Below, in pieces: positions 16,038 through 25,838 of a stretch of DNA of 64,000 bases; the stretch's first letter is position 1; each line of letters begins with the position of its first letter. This DNA is from Nostoc desertorum CM1-VF14 (GTDB taxonomy: Bacteria; Cyanobacteriota; Cyanobacteriia; Cyanobacteriales; Nostocaceae). Under the pieces are notes generated by a model. The model saw nothing but the letters and a program-made list of their open reading frames with translations, searched no databases and was not told the origin of the DNA. The stretch lies in the NCBI GenBank assembly GCA_019359245.1, contig JAHHHR010000036.1, positions 1-64,000 of the forward strand. Reading direction: 5' to 3'. Position numbers and translations under genes: made by a program.

Positions 16038-19000
16038 ATGTTAAATATCAACCGCTTGCGGCTGCAAGATATATTTAAAATCCCTACAAATTCACTTGTG
16101 GCAAAAATCGCAAGTGCGATCGCTGTTTTTGTTGGCAGCTTGGTACTAGCTGGTTGGTGTTTTGGCATTGAAGTTCTTAAGCGCGGCTTCCCTGATAGCC
16201 TTGCCACAATGAAAGTCAACACAGCGCTGTGTTTTGTGCTGTGTGGTATATCGCTGTGGCTGTTTTTAACAGGGGAAGAAAACAATTCAAAATTCAAAAT
16301 TCAAAATGACGTTAGCGCAGCCTCTCCAAGAGTTGGCATATCGTTGGCAAAACCTCTCGTAGAGAAGGCTTGCGCTGCGCTAACAAAATTATTCCCCAAC
16401 TTTCCCACTCTTTTAATCTCTAGAGTATGTGCAATAGCGGTTACTACAATTTCTGCCCTCACACTCTGTCAATATCTGTTTGGCTGGAATCTCGGCATTG
16501 ACGAGCTACTGTTTCGTGATTCGCCAACTAGTATAGCGACATCGCATCCAGGGCGAATGGGGGTGAACACAGCACTGAACTTTCTGCTGGTTAGCGTCGC
16601 CCTACAACTTCTAATTCATCCAAAAAACCGCCGCAGTTGTTGGTATGCCCAGATTATCGTACTGATCGCTACTTTAATTTCCTTTCAGGCGCTCATGGGC
16701 TATGCCTATAAAGTGAAAGCTCTCTACGGACTTGCCCCCTATACAACATCAATGGCTTTACATACAGCGGTGTTGTTCAGCTTATTAAATATGGGAATTT
16801 TGTGGGTGCGGGCAGAACAAGGGTTAATGAGAGTAGTTACAAGCGATACCTACGGCGGTTTACTTGCACGTCGTTTATTAATTGCCGCGATCGCAGTACC
16901 TTTTGTATTGGGGTGGATAATCGTTGAAGGTCAACGAGCAGAAAAATACGGCCCGGCGTTTGCAGTGTCACTGTTTGCGATCATCCTGATTGTAATTTTT
17001 ACGATTTTGATTTGGCAAAGTGCCACGGTTATTGAACGCCTCAGCGAACAGCGCGATCTTGCCCAGCAAGCACTTAGAACCCAGGAAGCTAAACTGGGAA
17101 GTTTTGTAGATTCTAACGTCATCGGCATTCTATTTGGCAATGTGTATGGCGGCATCCAGCAGGCAAACGACGAATTTCTCAGGATGATTGGTTACACGCG
17201 GGAGGATTTGTTAACAGGTAGATTAAGTTGGAGCAATATCACACCACCAGAGTATTTATACTTGGATGAGCGAGGTGTCGCCGAAGCACAAGCAAATATT
17301 AACGCTACTTGTACGCCTTATGAGAAAGAATATATCCGCAAAAATGGTAGCCGCATCCCAGTTTTAGTTGGTTACGTGCTGCTAGGAGAAAAACGGGAAG
17401 AGTCAGTAGCGTTTATCCTTGACTTGAGCGAACGCAAGCAAGCAGAAGCAGAACAGCAAAAATTAGTATCGCTGGTAGAAAATAGCTCTGATTTTATCGG
17501 CATCGCTACCCTTGAGGGTAAATTACTCTATATAAATGATGCAGGTCAAAAACTGGTAGGCTTTGCAAGTCTTGATGAAGTGAGGCAAAAAGCAGTATTA
17601 GATTACGCCATGCCCAAAGATAAAGCCTATTTTCAAGAATATATACTGCCGACTGTGCTATTACAAGGGCGCTGGCAGGGAGAATTCTGCTTTCGGCATC
17701 TTCAAACAGGTCAACCAATACCAGTTGATTACAATATCTTTACTGTTACCGACAACAACACAGGTCAGCCAATTGCCTTAGCAACTGTGACTCGCAACAT
17801 CAGCGAACAAAAACTGGCCAAGGAAAAAATCTTACAACTAAACAAGGATCTACAGCGCCGCATTACTGAGTTACAAACATTGTTGGAGGTAATTCCCATT
17901 GGAATAGGCATTGCCGAAGATCCAGAATGTCAAAATATCAAGGTTAACCCTGCTTTTGCCAAGCAGTTGGGGATATTACCAGATACAAATGCCTCCCTCA
18001 GCGCTCCCTTGGACGAAAAACCGACAAGCTTTAAAGTCTACCGCCACGGAAGAGAACTGTCAGCAGAAGAACTCCCAATGCAATATTCTGCTGCTCATGG
18101 TGCCGAAGTTATAGATTGTGAACTTGAGATTATCCATGAAGATGGAAAAATTGTCAATCTTTTGGAGTATGTTGCACCCTTGTTTGATGAAGAGGGTAAA
18201 ACTAGAGGAAGCGTTGGTGCATTTTTAGATATTACGGAGCGCAAACAAACAGAGGAAGCACTCTTAAATCAGCAAAAATGGCTGGAGGATGTGTTAAATC
18301 TGATGCCAAGACCGTTGCTGTTTATCGAGCCAGGAACGGCGCGGGTAACTTTTGCCAATCGCTCTGCTAACGAATTGGCTGGGGGCGAATTTCCCAAAGG
18401 TGTACCAGCCGAGGAGTATCACACAGTTTATCATTATACAGATGCGGCTGGCGATCGCATCCCCAATGAACAAATGCCAGGAGTGCGGGTTGCCCTTGGC
18501 GAACGCCTGAATGGATTGGAGGTAGACTGGCACACTCCATCTGGTGTGCGCTCTCTACTCATATTTGCTGATACCTTACCAGCAATGCATGGTCATCCGG
18601 CTACCTGTATCTTGGTGTTCCAAGAGATTAGCAACCTCAAGCAGGCAGAAAAAGCCCTCTCCTTAGGTTACAAAAGGCTAAAACTACTATTTGACACAGC
18701 CAACGATTTACTATCAAGCCAGGAACCAGTACTGCTAATCGATAGCGTCTACCGAAAATTAAGAGAGCAAATAGGTTTAGATGTTTATTTGAACTATTTG
18801 GTTGAGGATAACTCTCAAGTAATGCGGTTGGGGTCTTCCAGTGGTATTTCTCCAGAGGTGGCAAAGGAAATTGAGTCGTTGGCATTTGGTCAAGGGGTTT
18901 CTGGTAATGTAGCGCTCTCACGCCATTCCATAGCTCTAGAGAATGTGCAACAATCCACTGACTCACACACAGAATTCATTCGCTCTTTAGGGATTACTGC

Positions 19001-20468
19001 TTATTATGCATATCCATTGATTGCCCAAGGGCGGCTGTTAGGTACTCTTTCTTTTGGCAGTCGCACTCGGTTAAGCTTCACCGAGAATCAAAAGGGGATG
19101 ATGCAAGCAGTATGCGACCAAATAGCGATCGCAATGGAACGAGCTAGTTTAATTAGTTCTTTGCAACAACAAACTGAGCAGTTGCAAGAAGCTAACCGCA
19201 TGAAAGATGAGTTTCTGGGAATATTGTCTCATGAATTGCGATCACCCCTCAATGCCATCCTTGGCTGGGCGCAATTACTGAAACGAAGCAAGCTTAGTGA
19301 AATCCAAATGGCTAGGGCTACGGAGACAATTGAGCGGAATGCTAAGGCACAAACCCAGCTAATTGAAGACCTACTGGACATATCACGGATGATGAGAGGC
19401 AAGTTACGCCTCAATGTTCGTACTTGTAATTTGGTTCCAATGATTGAGTCAGCTATTGAGACTGTTAGCCTCGCCGCCGAATCTAAAGAAATCGATTTAA
19501 GATTTTCCCTGATTCCTTCAAAGGAAACGCAAAATTCAGATTTGGAATTAGGAAGCAATCACAAAAATATAGAATCTTCAGAAGCACAATCCCAAACCAG
19601 TCAACACTCAGAGGACAATTTGCTTGGTGAAAATTCTCAATTCTTAGTTTCCGGGGATTTTGAGCGCTTGCAGCAAATAATCTGGAATCTGCTATCCAAT
19701 GCCATCAAATTTACACCCAGAGGAGGACGGGTAGAGGTGCAATTGTCTGTAGTGACTGACCAAGAAAAACAACAGACAACGGATAAATATGCCCAAATTC
19801 AGGTAATTGACACAGGCATTGGTATCAGCCCTGATTTTCTTCCTTATGTCTTTGATCGCTTTCGTCAAGCTGATAGTTCTAGCACTAGAACCTATGGTGG
19901 ATTAGGACTAGGATTAGCGATCGTGCGTAATTTAGTAGAATTACATGGCGGTACTATCCACGCAAATAGTCCAGGAAAAGAGCAAGGAGCAACGTTTACA
20001 GTCAAGTTGCCACTTTTGAAAAGCCCTCCCCTCACAGCCGTCTTGCAGCCTCTCGCCCTGCCCTCTTCTCCTCTTCCCTCCCTCTCCCTCCTTGGCGTGC
20101 GCGTACTGGTTGTAGATGACCAAGCCGATACCCGTGACTTCATCACTACAGTCCTCGAACAGTGCCAAGCCGAAGTTCAGGCTGTAGCATCAGTTCAAGA
20201 AGCATTGCAGGTAATTACACAGTGGAAACCAGATGTTCTAGTCAGTGACATCGGTATGCCCGATGAGGATGGTTATTCTTTAATCCGCAAAGTGCGATCG
20301 CAACCACCAGAAGTAGGAGGAAATATTCCAGCCGCAGCGTTAACAGCCTATGCTAGGGCAGAGGATCGAATGCGAGCTATACAAGAAGGTTATCAGCTAC
20401 ATTTACCTAAACCTATTGAGGCAGCGGAGTTAACTACAGTAGTTGCCAGACTTGCTGGACGGACTTAA
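16038..20468 (+). CDS. membrane-bound PAS/GAF hybrid histidine kinase
   Basis: 1476 residues. An N-terminal membrane sensor of about eight helices spans residues 19-325. Four PAS-type domains follow (about 350-475, 480-600, 610-735, 745-870), then a GAF domain (885-1040). Next are a HisKA domain with phospho-His1065 in LSHELRSPLNAIL and a HATPase domain with NAIKFT, DTGIGIS and GLGLGLAIV. A proline/leucine-rich linker leads to a C-terminal receiver with Asp1404 (LVSDIGMPDEDG). All catalytic residues are present, so it should autophosphorylate. The signal is unknown. Residues 83-120 are an in-frame repeat insertion between helices 2 and 3. Its C-terminus is paralogous to the fragment at 113-895. 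No response-regulator gene is adjacent. Confidence 0.92.
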   Translation: MLNINRLRLQDIFKIPTNSLVAKIASAIAVFVGSLVLAGWCFGIEVLKRGFPDSLATMKVNTALCFVLCGISLWLFLTGEENNSKFKIQNDVSAASPRVGISLAKPLVEKACAALTKLFPNFPTLLISRVCAIAVTTISALTLCQYLFGWNLGIDELLFRDSPTSIATSHPGRMGVNTALNFLLVSVALQLLIHPKNRRSCWYAQIIVLIATLISFQALMGYAYKVKALYGLAPYTTSMALHTAVLFSLLNMGILWVRAEQGLMRVVTSDTYGGLLARRLLIAAIAVPFVLGWIIVEGQRAEKYGPAFAVSLFAIILIVIFTILIWQSATVIERLSEQRDLAQQALRTQEAKLGSFVDSNVIGILFGNVYGGIQQANDEFLRMIGYTREDLLTGRLSWSNITPPEYLYLDERGVAEAQANINATCTPYEKEYIRKNGSRIPVLVGYVLLGEKREESVAFILDLSERKQAEAEQQKLVSLVENSSDFIGIATLEGKLLYINDAGQKLVGFASLDEVRQKAVLDYAMPKDKAYFQEYILPTVLLQGRWQGEFCFRHLQTGQPIPVDYNIFTVTDNNTGQPIALATVTRNISEQKLAKEKILQLNKDLQRRITELQTLLEVIPIGIGIAEDPECQNIKVNPAFAKQLGILPDTNASLSAPLDEKPTSFKVYRHGRELSAEELPMQYSAAHGAEVIDCELEIIHEDGKIVNLLEYVAPLFDEEGKTRGSVGAFLDITERKQTEEALLNQQKWLEDVLNLMPRPLLFIEPGTARVTFANRSANELAGGEFPKGVPAEEYHTVYHYTDAAGDRIPNEQMPGVRVALGERLNGLEVDWHTPSGVRSLLIFADTLPAMHGHPATCILVFQEISNLKQAEKALSLGYKRLKLLFDTANDLLSSQEPVLLIDSVYRKLREQIGLDVYLNYLVEDNSQVMRLGSSSGISPEVAKEIESLAFGQGVSGNVALSRHSIALENVQQSTDSHTEFIRSLGITAYYAYPLIAQGRLLGTLSFGSRTRLSFTENQKGMMQAVCDQIAIAMERASLISSLQQQTEQLQEANRMKDEFLGILSHELRSPLNAILGWAQLLKRSKLSEIQMARATETIERNAKAQTQLIEDLLDISRMMRGKLRLNVRTCNLVPMIESAIETVSLAAESKEIDLRFSLIPSKETQNSDLELGSNHKNIESSEAQSQTSQHSEDNLLGENSQFLVSGDFERLQQIIWNLLSNAIKFTPRGGRVEVQLSVVTDQEKQQTTDKYAQIQVIDTGIGISPDFLPYVFDRFRQADSSSTRTYGGLGLGLAIVRNLVELHGGTIHANSPGKEQGATFTVKLPLLKSPPLTAVLQPLALPSSPLPSLSLLGVRVLVVDDQADTRDFITTVLEQCQAEVQAVASVQEALQVITQWKPDVLVSDIGMPDEDGYSLIRKVRSQPPEVGGNIPAAALTAYARAEDRMRAIQEGYQLHLPKPIEAAELTTVVARLAGRT
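16285..16384. repeat. in-frame heptad run plus palindromic element inside the kinase gene
   Basis: Three ATTCAAA heptads (16285-16305) are followed by an element bounded by GTTAGCGCAGC (16311-16321) and its exact complement GCTGCGCTAAC (16374-16384). Inner arms CCTCTCC and AGAGAAGG extend the hairpin imperfectly. It adds about 33 codons without breaking the frame. Confidence 0.85.
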
Positions 20469-21123
20469 AGAAAATGGGGCATGGGGCATTGTCCTTTTTC
20501 CTAATATCAAAATTTATACAAAATTCCAATTGTTTCCCAATTACTAAAAAGCAGTTTTTCTTTGTAATTTAGCGTAGTTGGTGGATACCTGCATTGTCAA
20601 AATACTTAGATGTATATTTCTATTTCAGCATGAATAATTGTTGTCTTTTGGGGCGATAGCTATTTAGTAGAAATGGCTTCACCTTAAAAAAGTCCGCTCT
20701 TTTCCTCTTTTAGTCCATTGTGAACGGGATCAATAGCACAGTGCGGCGGAAATAAGCAGACCATCGAAAATCCATAAATAGCTTATTCCATAATACTTTT
20801 GAATTTTTAATTTTAACTTTCGCCTTGCAGTACTAGGGGGGATAACTTATTTAAAGCTGATTGGAAGTAAATTCCGAAATAGGCAATTTTAGAGTTGTAT
20901 TTAAATCATATAGCCTCATTTAATGCAAACAGACTACATGAATTGCAAATTGAGTATTTCAAAGGAATAGTTTTAACAACAGTTGTGGTTACTGTCATTA
21001 GCATGATTTATCTTTAATATTTACCCAATTTATTTAGATAATCATGCAAAAAATAGATAGTGCATCTTGCAACCTCAATAAAACTAACTAATAAGCAGTA
21101 TTTTATACATTACCGTTTTTCCT
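20469..21123. other. intergenic region
   Basis: 655 AT-rich bases. 20474-20490 carries ATGGGGC heptads. The rest shows no clear coding frame, strong hairpin or recognisable operator. It presumably contains the promoter of the LuxR-type gene. Confidence 0.45.
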
Positions 21124-21735
21124 ATGATCGCCGTAACAAAGACATTATTAAAAACATTAGCTGAACCACAAAATCTAGAAAGTATTGACTTATATGAATC
21201 GAAGCGAGCTGATTTTTTACAAGAAGTAATTGAAGGTTTAGAAGACGGTATATTAATTTTAAACCACACTGGTGAAGTAGTTCATGCTAATGCATCTGCT
21301 CGTCGCCTTTGTTGTAAATTTAATCAAGGCAACTTCAACCAAAATTTTTTACCACCAGCCATCTGGAACCTTTGTGAATCGTTGTTCAATAACCGAGATT
21401 TGTTTTCTGACAAACTACTAATTTTGTCGGATGAGATTGTGCTTGATAAGTCAAATATTTTTCGGATTAGGGTGAGACTGTTAGATTTGGATGGGTTTGA
21501 AGTACCTTGTTTATTGGTGACTATAGAAAATCAATATGAATCTGTGAAAAATGTAGCACTCACTGAAGTTAAAAAATTTGACTTGACACCGCGAGAAGCT
21601 GAAATTTGGTTTCTCTATAGAAGTAACTACAGCTACAAACAAATTGCCACTAAGCTTTACATCACCATAAACACGGTGAAAAAACACATGAAAAATATTC
21701 ACACCAAACGCCAAGCAAATATGTCTTATGATTGA
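21124..21735 (+). CDS. LuxR-family transcriptional regulator with PAS-like sensor
   Basis: The 203-residue protein has a PAS-like N-terminal half (VIEGLEDGILILNHTGEVVHANASARRLCCKF, about residues 35-130). A C-terminal LuxR/GerE helix-turn-helix follows: FDLTPREAEIWFLYRSNYSYKQIATKLYITINTVKKHMKNIHTK (about 152-198). The recognition-helix region TINTVKKHMKNI is well conserved. There is no receiver domain, so control is probably through the PAS-like part. The start is the ATG at 21124; the frame is closed shortly upstream. Related short PAS-LuxR proteins are common in Nostoc-type genomes. Targets are unknown. Confidence 0.82.
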   Translation: MIAVTKTLLKTLAEPQNLESIDLYESKRADFLQEVIEGLEDGILILNHTGEVVHANASARRLCCKFNQGNFNQNFLPPAIWNLCESLFNNRDLFSDKLLILSDEIVLDKSNIFRIRVRLLDLDGFEVPCLLVTIENQYESVKNVALTEVKKFDLTPREAEIWFLYRSNYSYKQIATKLYITINTVKKHMKNIHTKRQANMSYD

Positions 21736-21767
21736 ATGGTAGTATGGTATCGAAGAAGAATTCATAA

Positions 21768-21834
21768 TCAATGAGTAGGAAATTCAAAAGACTCACTCAC
21801 TCATTGAATACCACTAAATGTGGATCTTTAGTGG
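21768..21834. terminator. two nested hairpins between convergent genes
   Basis: TCAATGAGT (21768-21776) pairs with ACTCATTGA (21799-21807). Then CCACTAAA (21811-21818) pairs perfectly with TTTAGTGG (21827-21834). They lie between the LuxR-type gene (+) and the DUF4168 gene (-), and probably end one or both transcripts. A T-run is weak. Confidence 0.4.
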
Positions 21835-22009
21835 TGGTCTTAAAGCCCTGGATTCAGACGTTTTTTGGTAAAATACAATAAATTATTAGTGATTAACCTA
21901 ATATTTAGAAACAAGTATTTTATGAATCAATACTCGTAACGTTTTGTAAAAAAGCAATATTACACCTACTATTTCTCCCTTTCATGCAAGCTTTTTTACA
22001 GCATTTTTA

Positions 22010-22492
22010 CTACGGAGATTCAGGACTTTTTTGCAGACGTAATAAGGTATTGTAAACCTCCCGTTTTAAGATATCGTTATTTTGTAGTTCTATAGTAATT
22101 TTGTTGAACTGATCAAATTTCAACCCATTAACTTGGACAATTTCTTGAGCGTGCTTACAGTAATTCACTGCGATATCTTGAGCCTTCTTTGGAAGACCAT
22201 TTATGCTGTTAGGATCGTTACAAACAATCTGGGGAATTTCTCTATTGCCAATAAGTTTTTTAATTTCTTCAAAGGCGTTTTGGCGGGCTGGCTCCATTGC
22301 TAGCACGGCTTGAGCATAGCTGTTGATTTCAGTATTGTTAACTATTGGTGGTGGAGTTTGACCATAAGCTTTTGAACTCAATGAAAATGCGTTAGAAATT
22401 ACACTCACAGTCGCGATCGCACCGAAAAAAAATGATTGGGAAAGAATTCGTTTTCGGCTATATCGGGGAAACAAATCAGAAAATTTTTTCAT
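22010..22492 (-). CDS. DUF4168 domain exported protein
   Basis: 160 residues with a long N-terminal signal or anchor (about residues 13-45; basic RYSRKR, then FFFGAIATVSVISNAFSLSSKAYG). The DUF4168 domain (about 55-155) shows INSYAQAVLAMEPARQNAFEEIKKLIG, then VNYCKHAQEIVQVNGLKFDQFNKITIELQNND. This family of helical periplasmic or cell-surface proteins has no known enzyme activity. Two cysteines (VCNDPNS, NYCKHA) could form a disulfide. No operon partner. Family assigned from memory of the AQAVL...I(E)P.R pattern. Confidence 0.7.
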   Translation of the reverse strand: MKKFSDLFPRYSRKRILSQSFFFGAIATVSVISNAFSLSSKAYGQTPPPIVNNTEINSYAQAVLAMEPARQNAFEEIKKLIGNREIPQIVCNDPNSINGLPKKAQDIAVNYCKHAQEIVQVNGLKFDQFNKITIELQNNDILKREVYNTLLRLQKSPESP

Positions 22493-22601
22493 ATAGTGTG
22501 TGACAGAGAACTACATCAGGGATATTATAAGGACTTTGAATTATTTTCGGAGTTGGAAGTTCCAGCAACTGTTCAATTCATCAAGCTTTTATATTTGATT
22601 G

Positions 22602-23591
22602 TCAACTTCCTCGGCATATTTGGCAAAGTTCAATTACTTTAGTCTGGAGTGTTAGCATTTCTGATGCCCCTTGCTTGAGACTGACTTCTAACTCCAGTAG
22701 TAGGGGTAAACAAGAAATTAACTGTTGCACAGAAAGAAGCTTGATTTCTTGCTGTAAAAAGTAGATCCGTTTGGGATTACCAATATCAGCAGCAATAGCG
22801 ATCGCTTGTTGATTGCGCTCACCACTTTCTATCATAATCTTCACCCAGAGCCAGGTGCGAAATTGTCCAATCAGCGTGGCAACTATCCGTAATCCCGGCT
22901 CGGAAGCATTGTTCAGATCCGCCAAGGTTGTCAAAGCTTTAGCTGTATCTCCTGTTCTAATTGCTGCTGCTAATTGTAAGCTATTTTGAGTAGTATTTCT
23001 TACTAACTTTGTAACAGTATCTGTATCTAAAGGTTTGTTACTACCTTGGGCATATAGCCGCAGTTTCTCTAATTCGTTATAGAGAAGGCGTGTATCATTT
23101 CCTACAGATTCTGCCAATAAGTGGGCAGTATTGGCAGTCAGTTTCACGCCCACAGTCTGAGCTGCTTGATTAACAGATTGCACCAGCAATTCGGTTTTCC
23201 AAGGTGGAATGAGGGGAAATTCTCGGAATTCGATAGCAAATTGTTTTAACAATTTCGTGGATTTGAGGCGTTCATCTGGCTTATTGCGGCTGGTGAGCAA
23301 TAAAAATGAGTTTTCGGGAATGACTGGTAGCGATCGCACCAGTTCCGCTAAAACATTCTCTGGGCAGTGCTGGCACAGGGCAGTATTTATCAGCCATACC
23401 AAGCGCCCACCAGCCCCAAAAGTGGGTGTCATGACCTGATTTAACCCCTGAATAGCAGCATCAGCTTGATCTGGCGTGAACGAAGTGTAATTAAAACTTA
23501 TCCAGTCGGGATCGAGGACGCGATCGCGCAGCATAGCGATCGCCTTTTCCATAGCAAAATCATCCTCACCCCAGTAAACATAGATTGGCAT
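22602..23591 (-). CDS. holA: DNA polymerase III subunit delta
   Basis: The 329-residue protein matches HolA, the delta subunit of the clamp-loader complex that opens the sliding clamp. It has the N-terminal YVYWGEDDFAMEKAIAMLRD start and a divergent RecA-like core (LVWLINTALCQHCPENVLAEL). The delta-specific helical segments are ENSFLLLTSRNKPDERLKSTKLLKQF and VGNDTRLLYNELEKLRLYA, with a C-terminal collar domain (TLIGQFRTWLWVKIM). No Walker ATPase motif is present, as expected for delta. A strong AGGAGG ribosome-binding site precedes the ATG. Downstream of its end the strand turns to the DUF4168 gene. Confidence 0.9.
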   Translation of the reverse strand: MPIYVYWGEDDFAMEKAIAMLRDRVLDPDWISFNYTSFTPDQADAAIQGLNQVMTPTFGAGGRLVWLINTALCQHCPENVLAELVRSLPVIPENSFLLLTSRNKPDERLKSTKLLKQFAIEFREFPLIPPWKTELLVQSVNQAAQTVGVKLTANTAHLLAESVGNDTRLLYNELEKLRLYAQGSNKPLDTDTVTKLVRNTTQNSLQLAAAIRTGDTAKALTTLADLNNASEPGLRIVATLIGQFRTWLWVKIMIESGERNQQAIAIAADIGNPKRIYFLQQEIKLLSVQQLISCLPLLLELEVSLKQGASEMLTLQTKVIELCQICRGS

Positions 23592-23610
23592 AGACTAACC
23601 TCCTATATTA

Positions 23611-23697
23611 GGGAATGGGGCATTGGGCATTGGCTATTCTTCTTGTCTTCCTCATCTCCCCTTGCTCCCTGCTCCTCTGCCTCTTCCCCACTCCCAA
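23611..23697. repeat. GGGCATT heptads and CTCCCTG-rich tract
   Basis: Heptads GGGAATG-GGGCATT-GGGCATT-GG run at 23611-23633, then a pyrimidine-rich tract with CCCTGCTC units to 23697. It lies in the divergent holA/DUF1868 promoter region. Confidence 0.6.
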
Positions 23698-23779
23698 AAT
23701 TAAATACTTTTGAAATCATTCTGTTAATCAAGGTAATTTTCCCTAAAATCTATCAAGTGAGAGCATGAGGCTATGAAGA

Positions 23780-24568
23780 TTGGACGACAACTATCAAACT
23801 TACTTAAATCGGTTAGCAAGGCTGACGCTGCCAGAAGCCTACAGATCCCAAGTCCAGCATATCCAGGAATCTTCTAAATTTCAGCCGCATTCTGGGTTGA
23901 GACAAGCAGTGTCCTTTCCTGGCTATACGCTAATTACCCCGCCGGCAGAAGAAGAATCACAAAACTCTGCTTTCTATGCCAAATTACAGACTTACCAACA
24001 GGAACTTTTACAGTTGCCTGTAAACCGTGATTTGATTGTGCCTCTAGCTCCTGCGAGCTTTCATCTGACTTTAGCAGATTTAATTTGGGATAATGCTTAC
24101 CTTGATGCCTGTGAAAAAAATCCCAAATTTGACGAGGAGTTACACTCTTGTTTAGCTGAAATGTTTCAGCAATATCAACAATTGATGACAAATAGGAGTC
24201 ATCCGATTAAATGGCAAATGCTGGGACTGATACTGATGCCAAGAGCTATAGCCGTTTGTTTAGTACCTCAAGATGAACGTTGCTACGAGGAAATTATTAA
24301 ATTTCGCCGAACAATTTATCAAAATCCCAAGTTAATTGCTTTGGGTATTGAGCAGCATTATCACTTTACAGCCCATGTTACATTAGCCTACTTTGGGGAG
24401 GTTTCATCTGACTTAGACCGCACAAGTTTCAGCACGATGCTTTCTCAGTTAAATGAACAATGGCTGTTAAATTTGCCAGAATTTTCGATCAATCGCGTCG
24501 AATTGCGAAAGTTTGACAACATGACACGCTATTATCGTGAATCAGACTGGCCGATTTTAGATTTTTAA
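23780..24568 (+). CDS. DUF1868 protein, 2H phosphoesterase-like
   Basis: The 262-residue soluble protein has two HxT/S-type motifs, FHLTLAD (about residue 93) and HFTAHVTLAYFGE (about residue 195). Their spacing is that of the 2H phosphoesterase superfamily (RNA ligase/cyclic phosphodiesterase fold). DUF1868 proteins belong there. A role on 2',3'-cyclic phosphates or similar RNA ends is plausible but unproven. The start is a TTG at 23780 with GAGG about 9 bases upstream; no in-frame ATG is better placed. Monocistronic; a hairpin follows. Confidence 0.72.
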   Translation: MDDNYQTYLNRLARLTLPEAYRSQVQHIQESSKFQPHSGLRQAVSFPGYTLITPPAEEESQNSAFYAKLQTYQQELLQLPVNRDLIVPLAPASFHLTLADLIWDNAYLDACEKNPKFDEELHSCLAEMFQQYQQLMTNRSHPIKWQMLGLILMPRAIAVCLVPQDERCYEEIIKFRRTIYQNPKLIALGIEQHYHFTAHVTLAYFGEVSSDLDRTSFSTMLSQLNEQWLLNLPEFSINRVELRKFDNMTRYYRESDWPILDF

Positions 24569-24578
24569 TTCATTAGTT

Positions 24579-24623
24579 AGTAGTCAGTAGCCAGTAGTTT
24601 TTACTCGCTGGCCACTGACTACT
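24579..24623. repeat. hairpin repeat after DUF1868 gene
   Basis: AGTAGTCAGTAGCCAG (24579-24594) pairs with CTGGCCACTGACTACT (24608-24623) with one mismatch in 16. It belongs to the AGTCAGT/ATTAGTC heptad family and may also act as a terminator for the upstream gene. Confidence 0.6.
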
Positions 24624-24842
24624 GATTATTAGTTATGTCTGTGGTGATCGTTAAAGATTTTTAATCACCCCTTGAAGCAACAAACAGCAGACTATGTGAG
24701 TGGTCGTTTTGGATAAGAATATTTTCTAGAAAAGTACAAAACTTGCTATATCTGGTTTCCTAGATGCTTGTCACTCCTTCAGGCAATGCCTACGACGGAC
24801 AAAGCCAACGCGTTTTGCGAAAGTAGAAGAAGCCTAGCTAAG

Positions 24843-24855
24843 AATGATAATCATT
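24843..24855. promoter_or_regulatory. Fur-box-like iron operator
   Basis: AATGATAATCATT is a perfect match to the central 13 positions of the 19-bp Fur consensus (GATAATGATAATCATTATC). By my alignment 14 of 19 positions agree over the full box. There is no coding gene within about 1 kb downstream. Confidence 0.5.
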
Positions 24856-24868
24856 TAAAAGTTGATAA

Positions 24869-24909
24869 AAAGTGCTTGTCGATAGTAAGCGCTTTATTTT
24901 TTTATTTTT
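24869..24909 (+). terminator. intrinsic terminator without a gene
   Basis: AAAGTGCTT (24869-24877) pairs with AAGCGCTTT (24887-24895), nine pairs with one G-U, and ATTTTTTTATTTTT follows. This is a textbook rho-independent terminator on the + strand, 14 bases after the Fur-like box. No protein gene precedes it closely, so it may end a small RNA. Confidence 0.65.
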
Positions 24910-25838
24910 GTAGTAAATTTAATAATGATTAGAGTTTTTAGGTATTTAGTGAGTCTGGAGTGTTGAGGATATAACAAAAACTTAAAACATAAACTCTACA
25001 AGCATTTTCAACCCATATTCCCTACCTTAGACTGTTACAGATAGTATGATGGTAGTAAATTAGTACACTGTAGAGAAAGTTTGCTTTACCTGTGTTTAAC
25101 TATCACATATTACCAGTTCGGAGACTTACTTTAACCCAGACATAGCTTCCAAAAACTAGAAATAGTTATTAAAATTTACATATTGTTATATAATTCTTCT
25201 TAAGAAAAAAGTACAAAAACTTCAATTCAATAAGTTATCTTAGCTAAATACAAGATTTTTATCGGCATACTAAAGTTAATATTTTAGTAACTAGATTTAA
25301 CGATAAAAAATATCCACTTGTATATTTTAAAAATATTTTCAATAATTCTATAATATTAAATCTCAACTATGAATAACGATGTAAAAATGCAATTAAAGCT
25401 AAAAGCCGTGAAATATTGATTTTAGCAACTAATTTAACGATAAAATCAAGTAGACTTATAAAGTACAACAACTACAAAAATGAGATAAAATTTTGCTTTT
25501 TAAAATACCCTTTATCTTTACTGATAGTATTTTTATGAATTTGTTCAGAAAACTTAAGGTATAAAGACAGGATAAGCAAGGGTAAAAATTTTTCTACTTT
25601 CTCTCTTAATCAAAAGTTATTAGTTAATGTCAGTAAAATGAGTAAAAAAAGGTTGTAAAAAAATGAATTTTGCGACACAACCCTATATCAAAATATAGTA
25701 ACTGTTTATTTGCTGCATGGCTACTACGTAACTATGTAATTTATATGAACATCTACTTTTCAGATTAACATAGTGAAACAGCGTTGCTGATTTGCACTGT
25801 TTTATTGAATCAAGTTTTGTTTCACACGTTTTAGGAAT

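Larger units (their letters stand above)
24569..25838. other. 1.27-kb gene-free region upstream of pstB
   Basis: Beyond the hairpin at 24579-24623, this AT-rich stretch has a Fur-like box (24843-24855) and a terminator-like hairpin (24869-24909). 24910-25838 shows no convincing frame, Pho box or strong hairpin. A non-coding transcript is possible near 24.85 kb. Confidence 0.5.
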
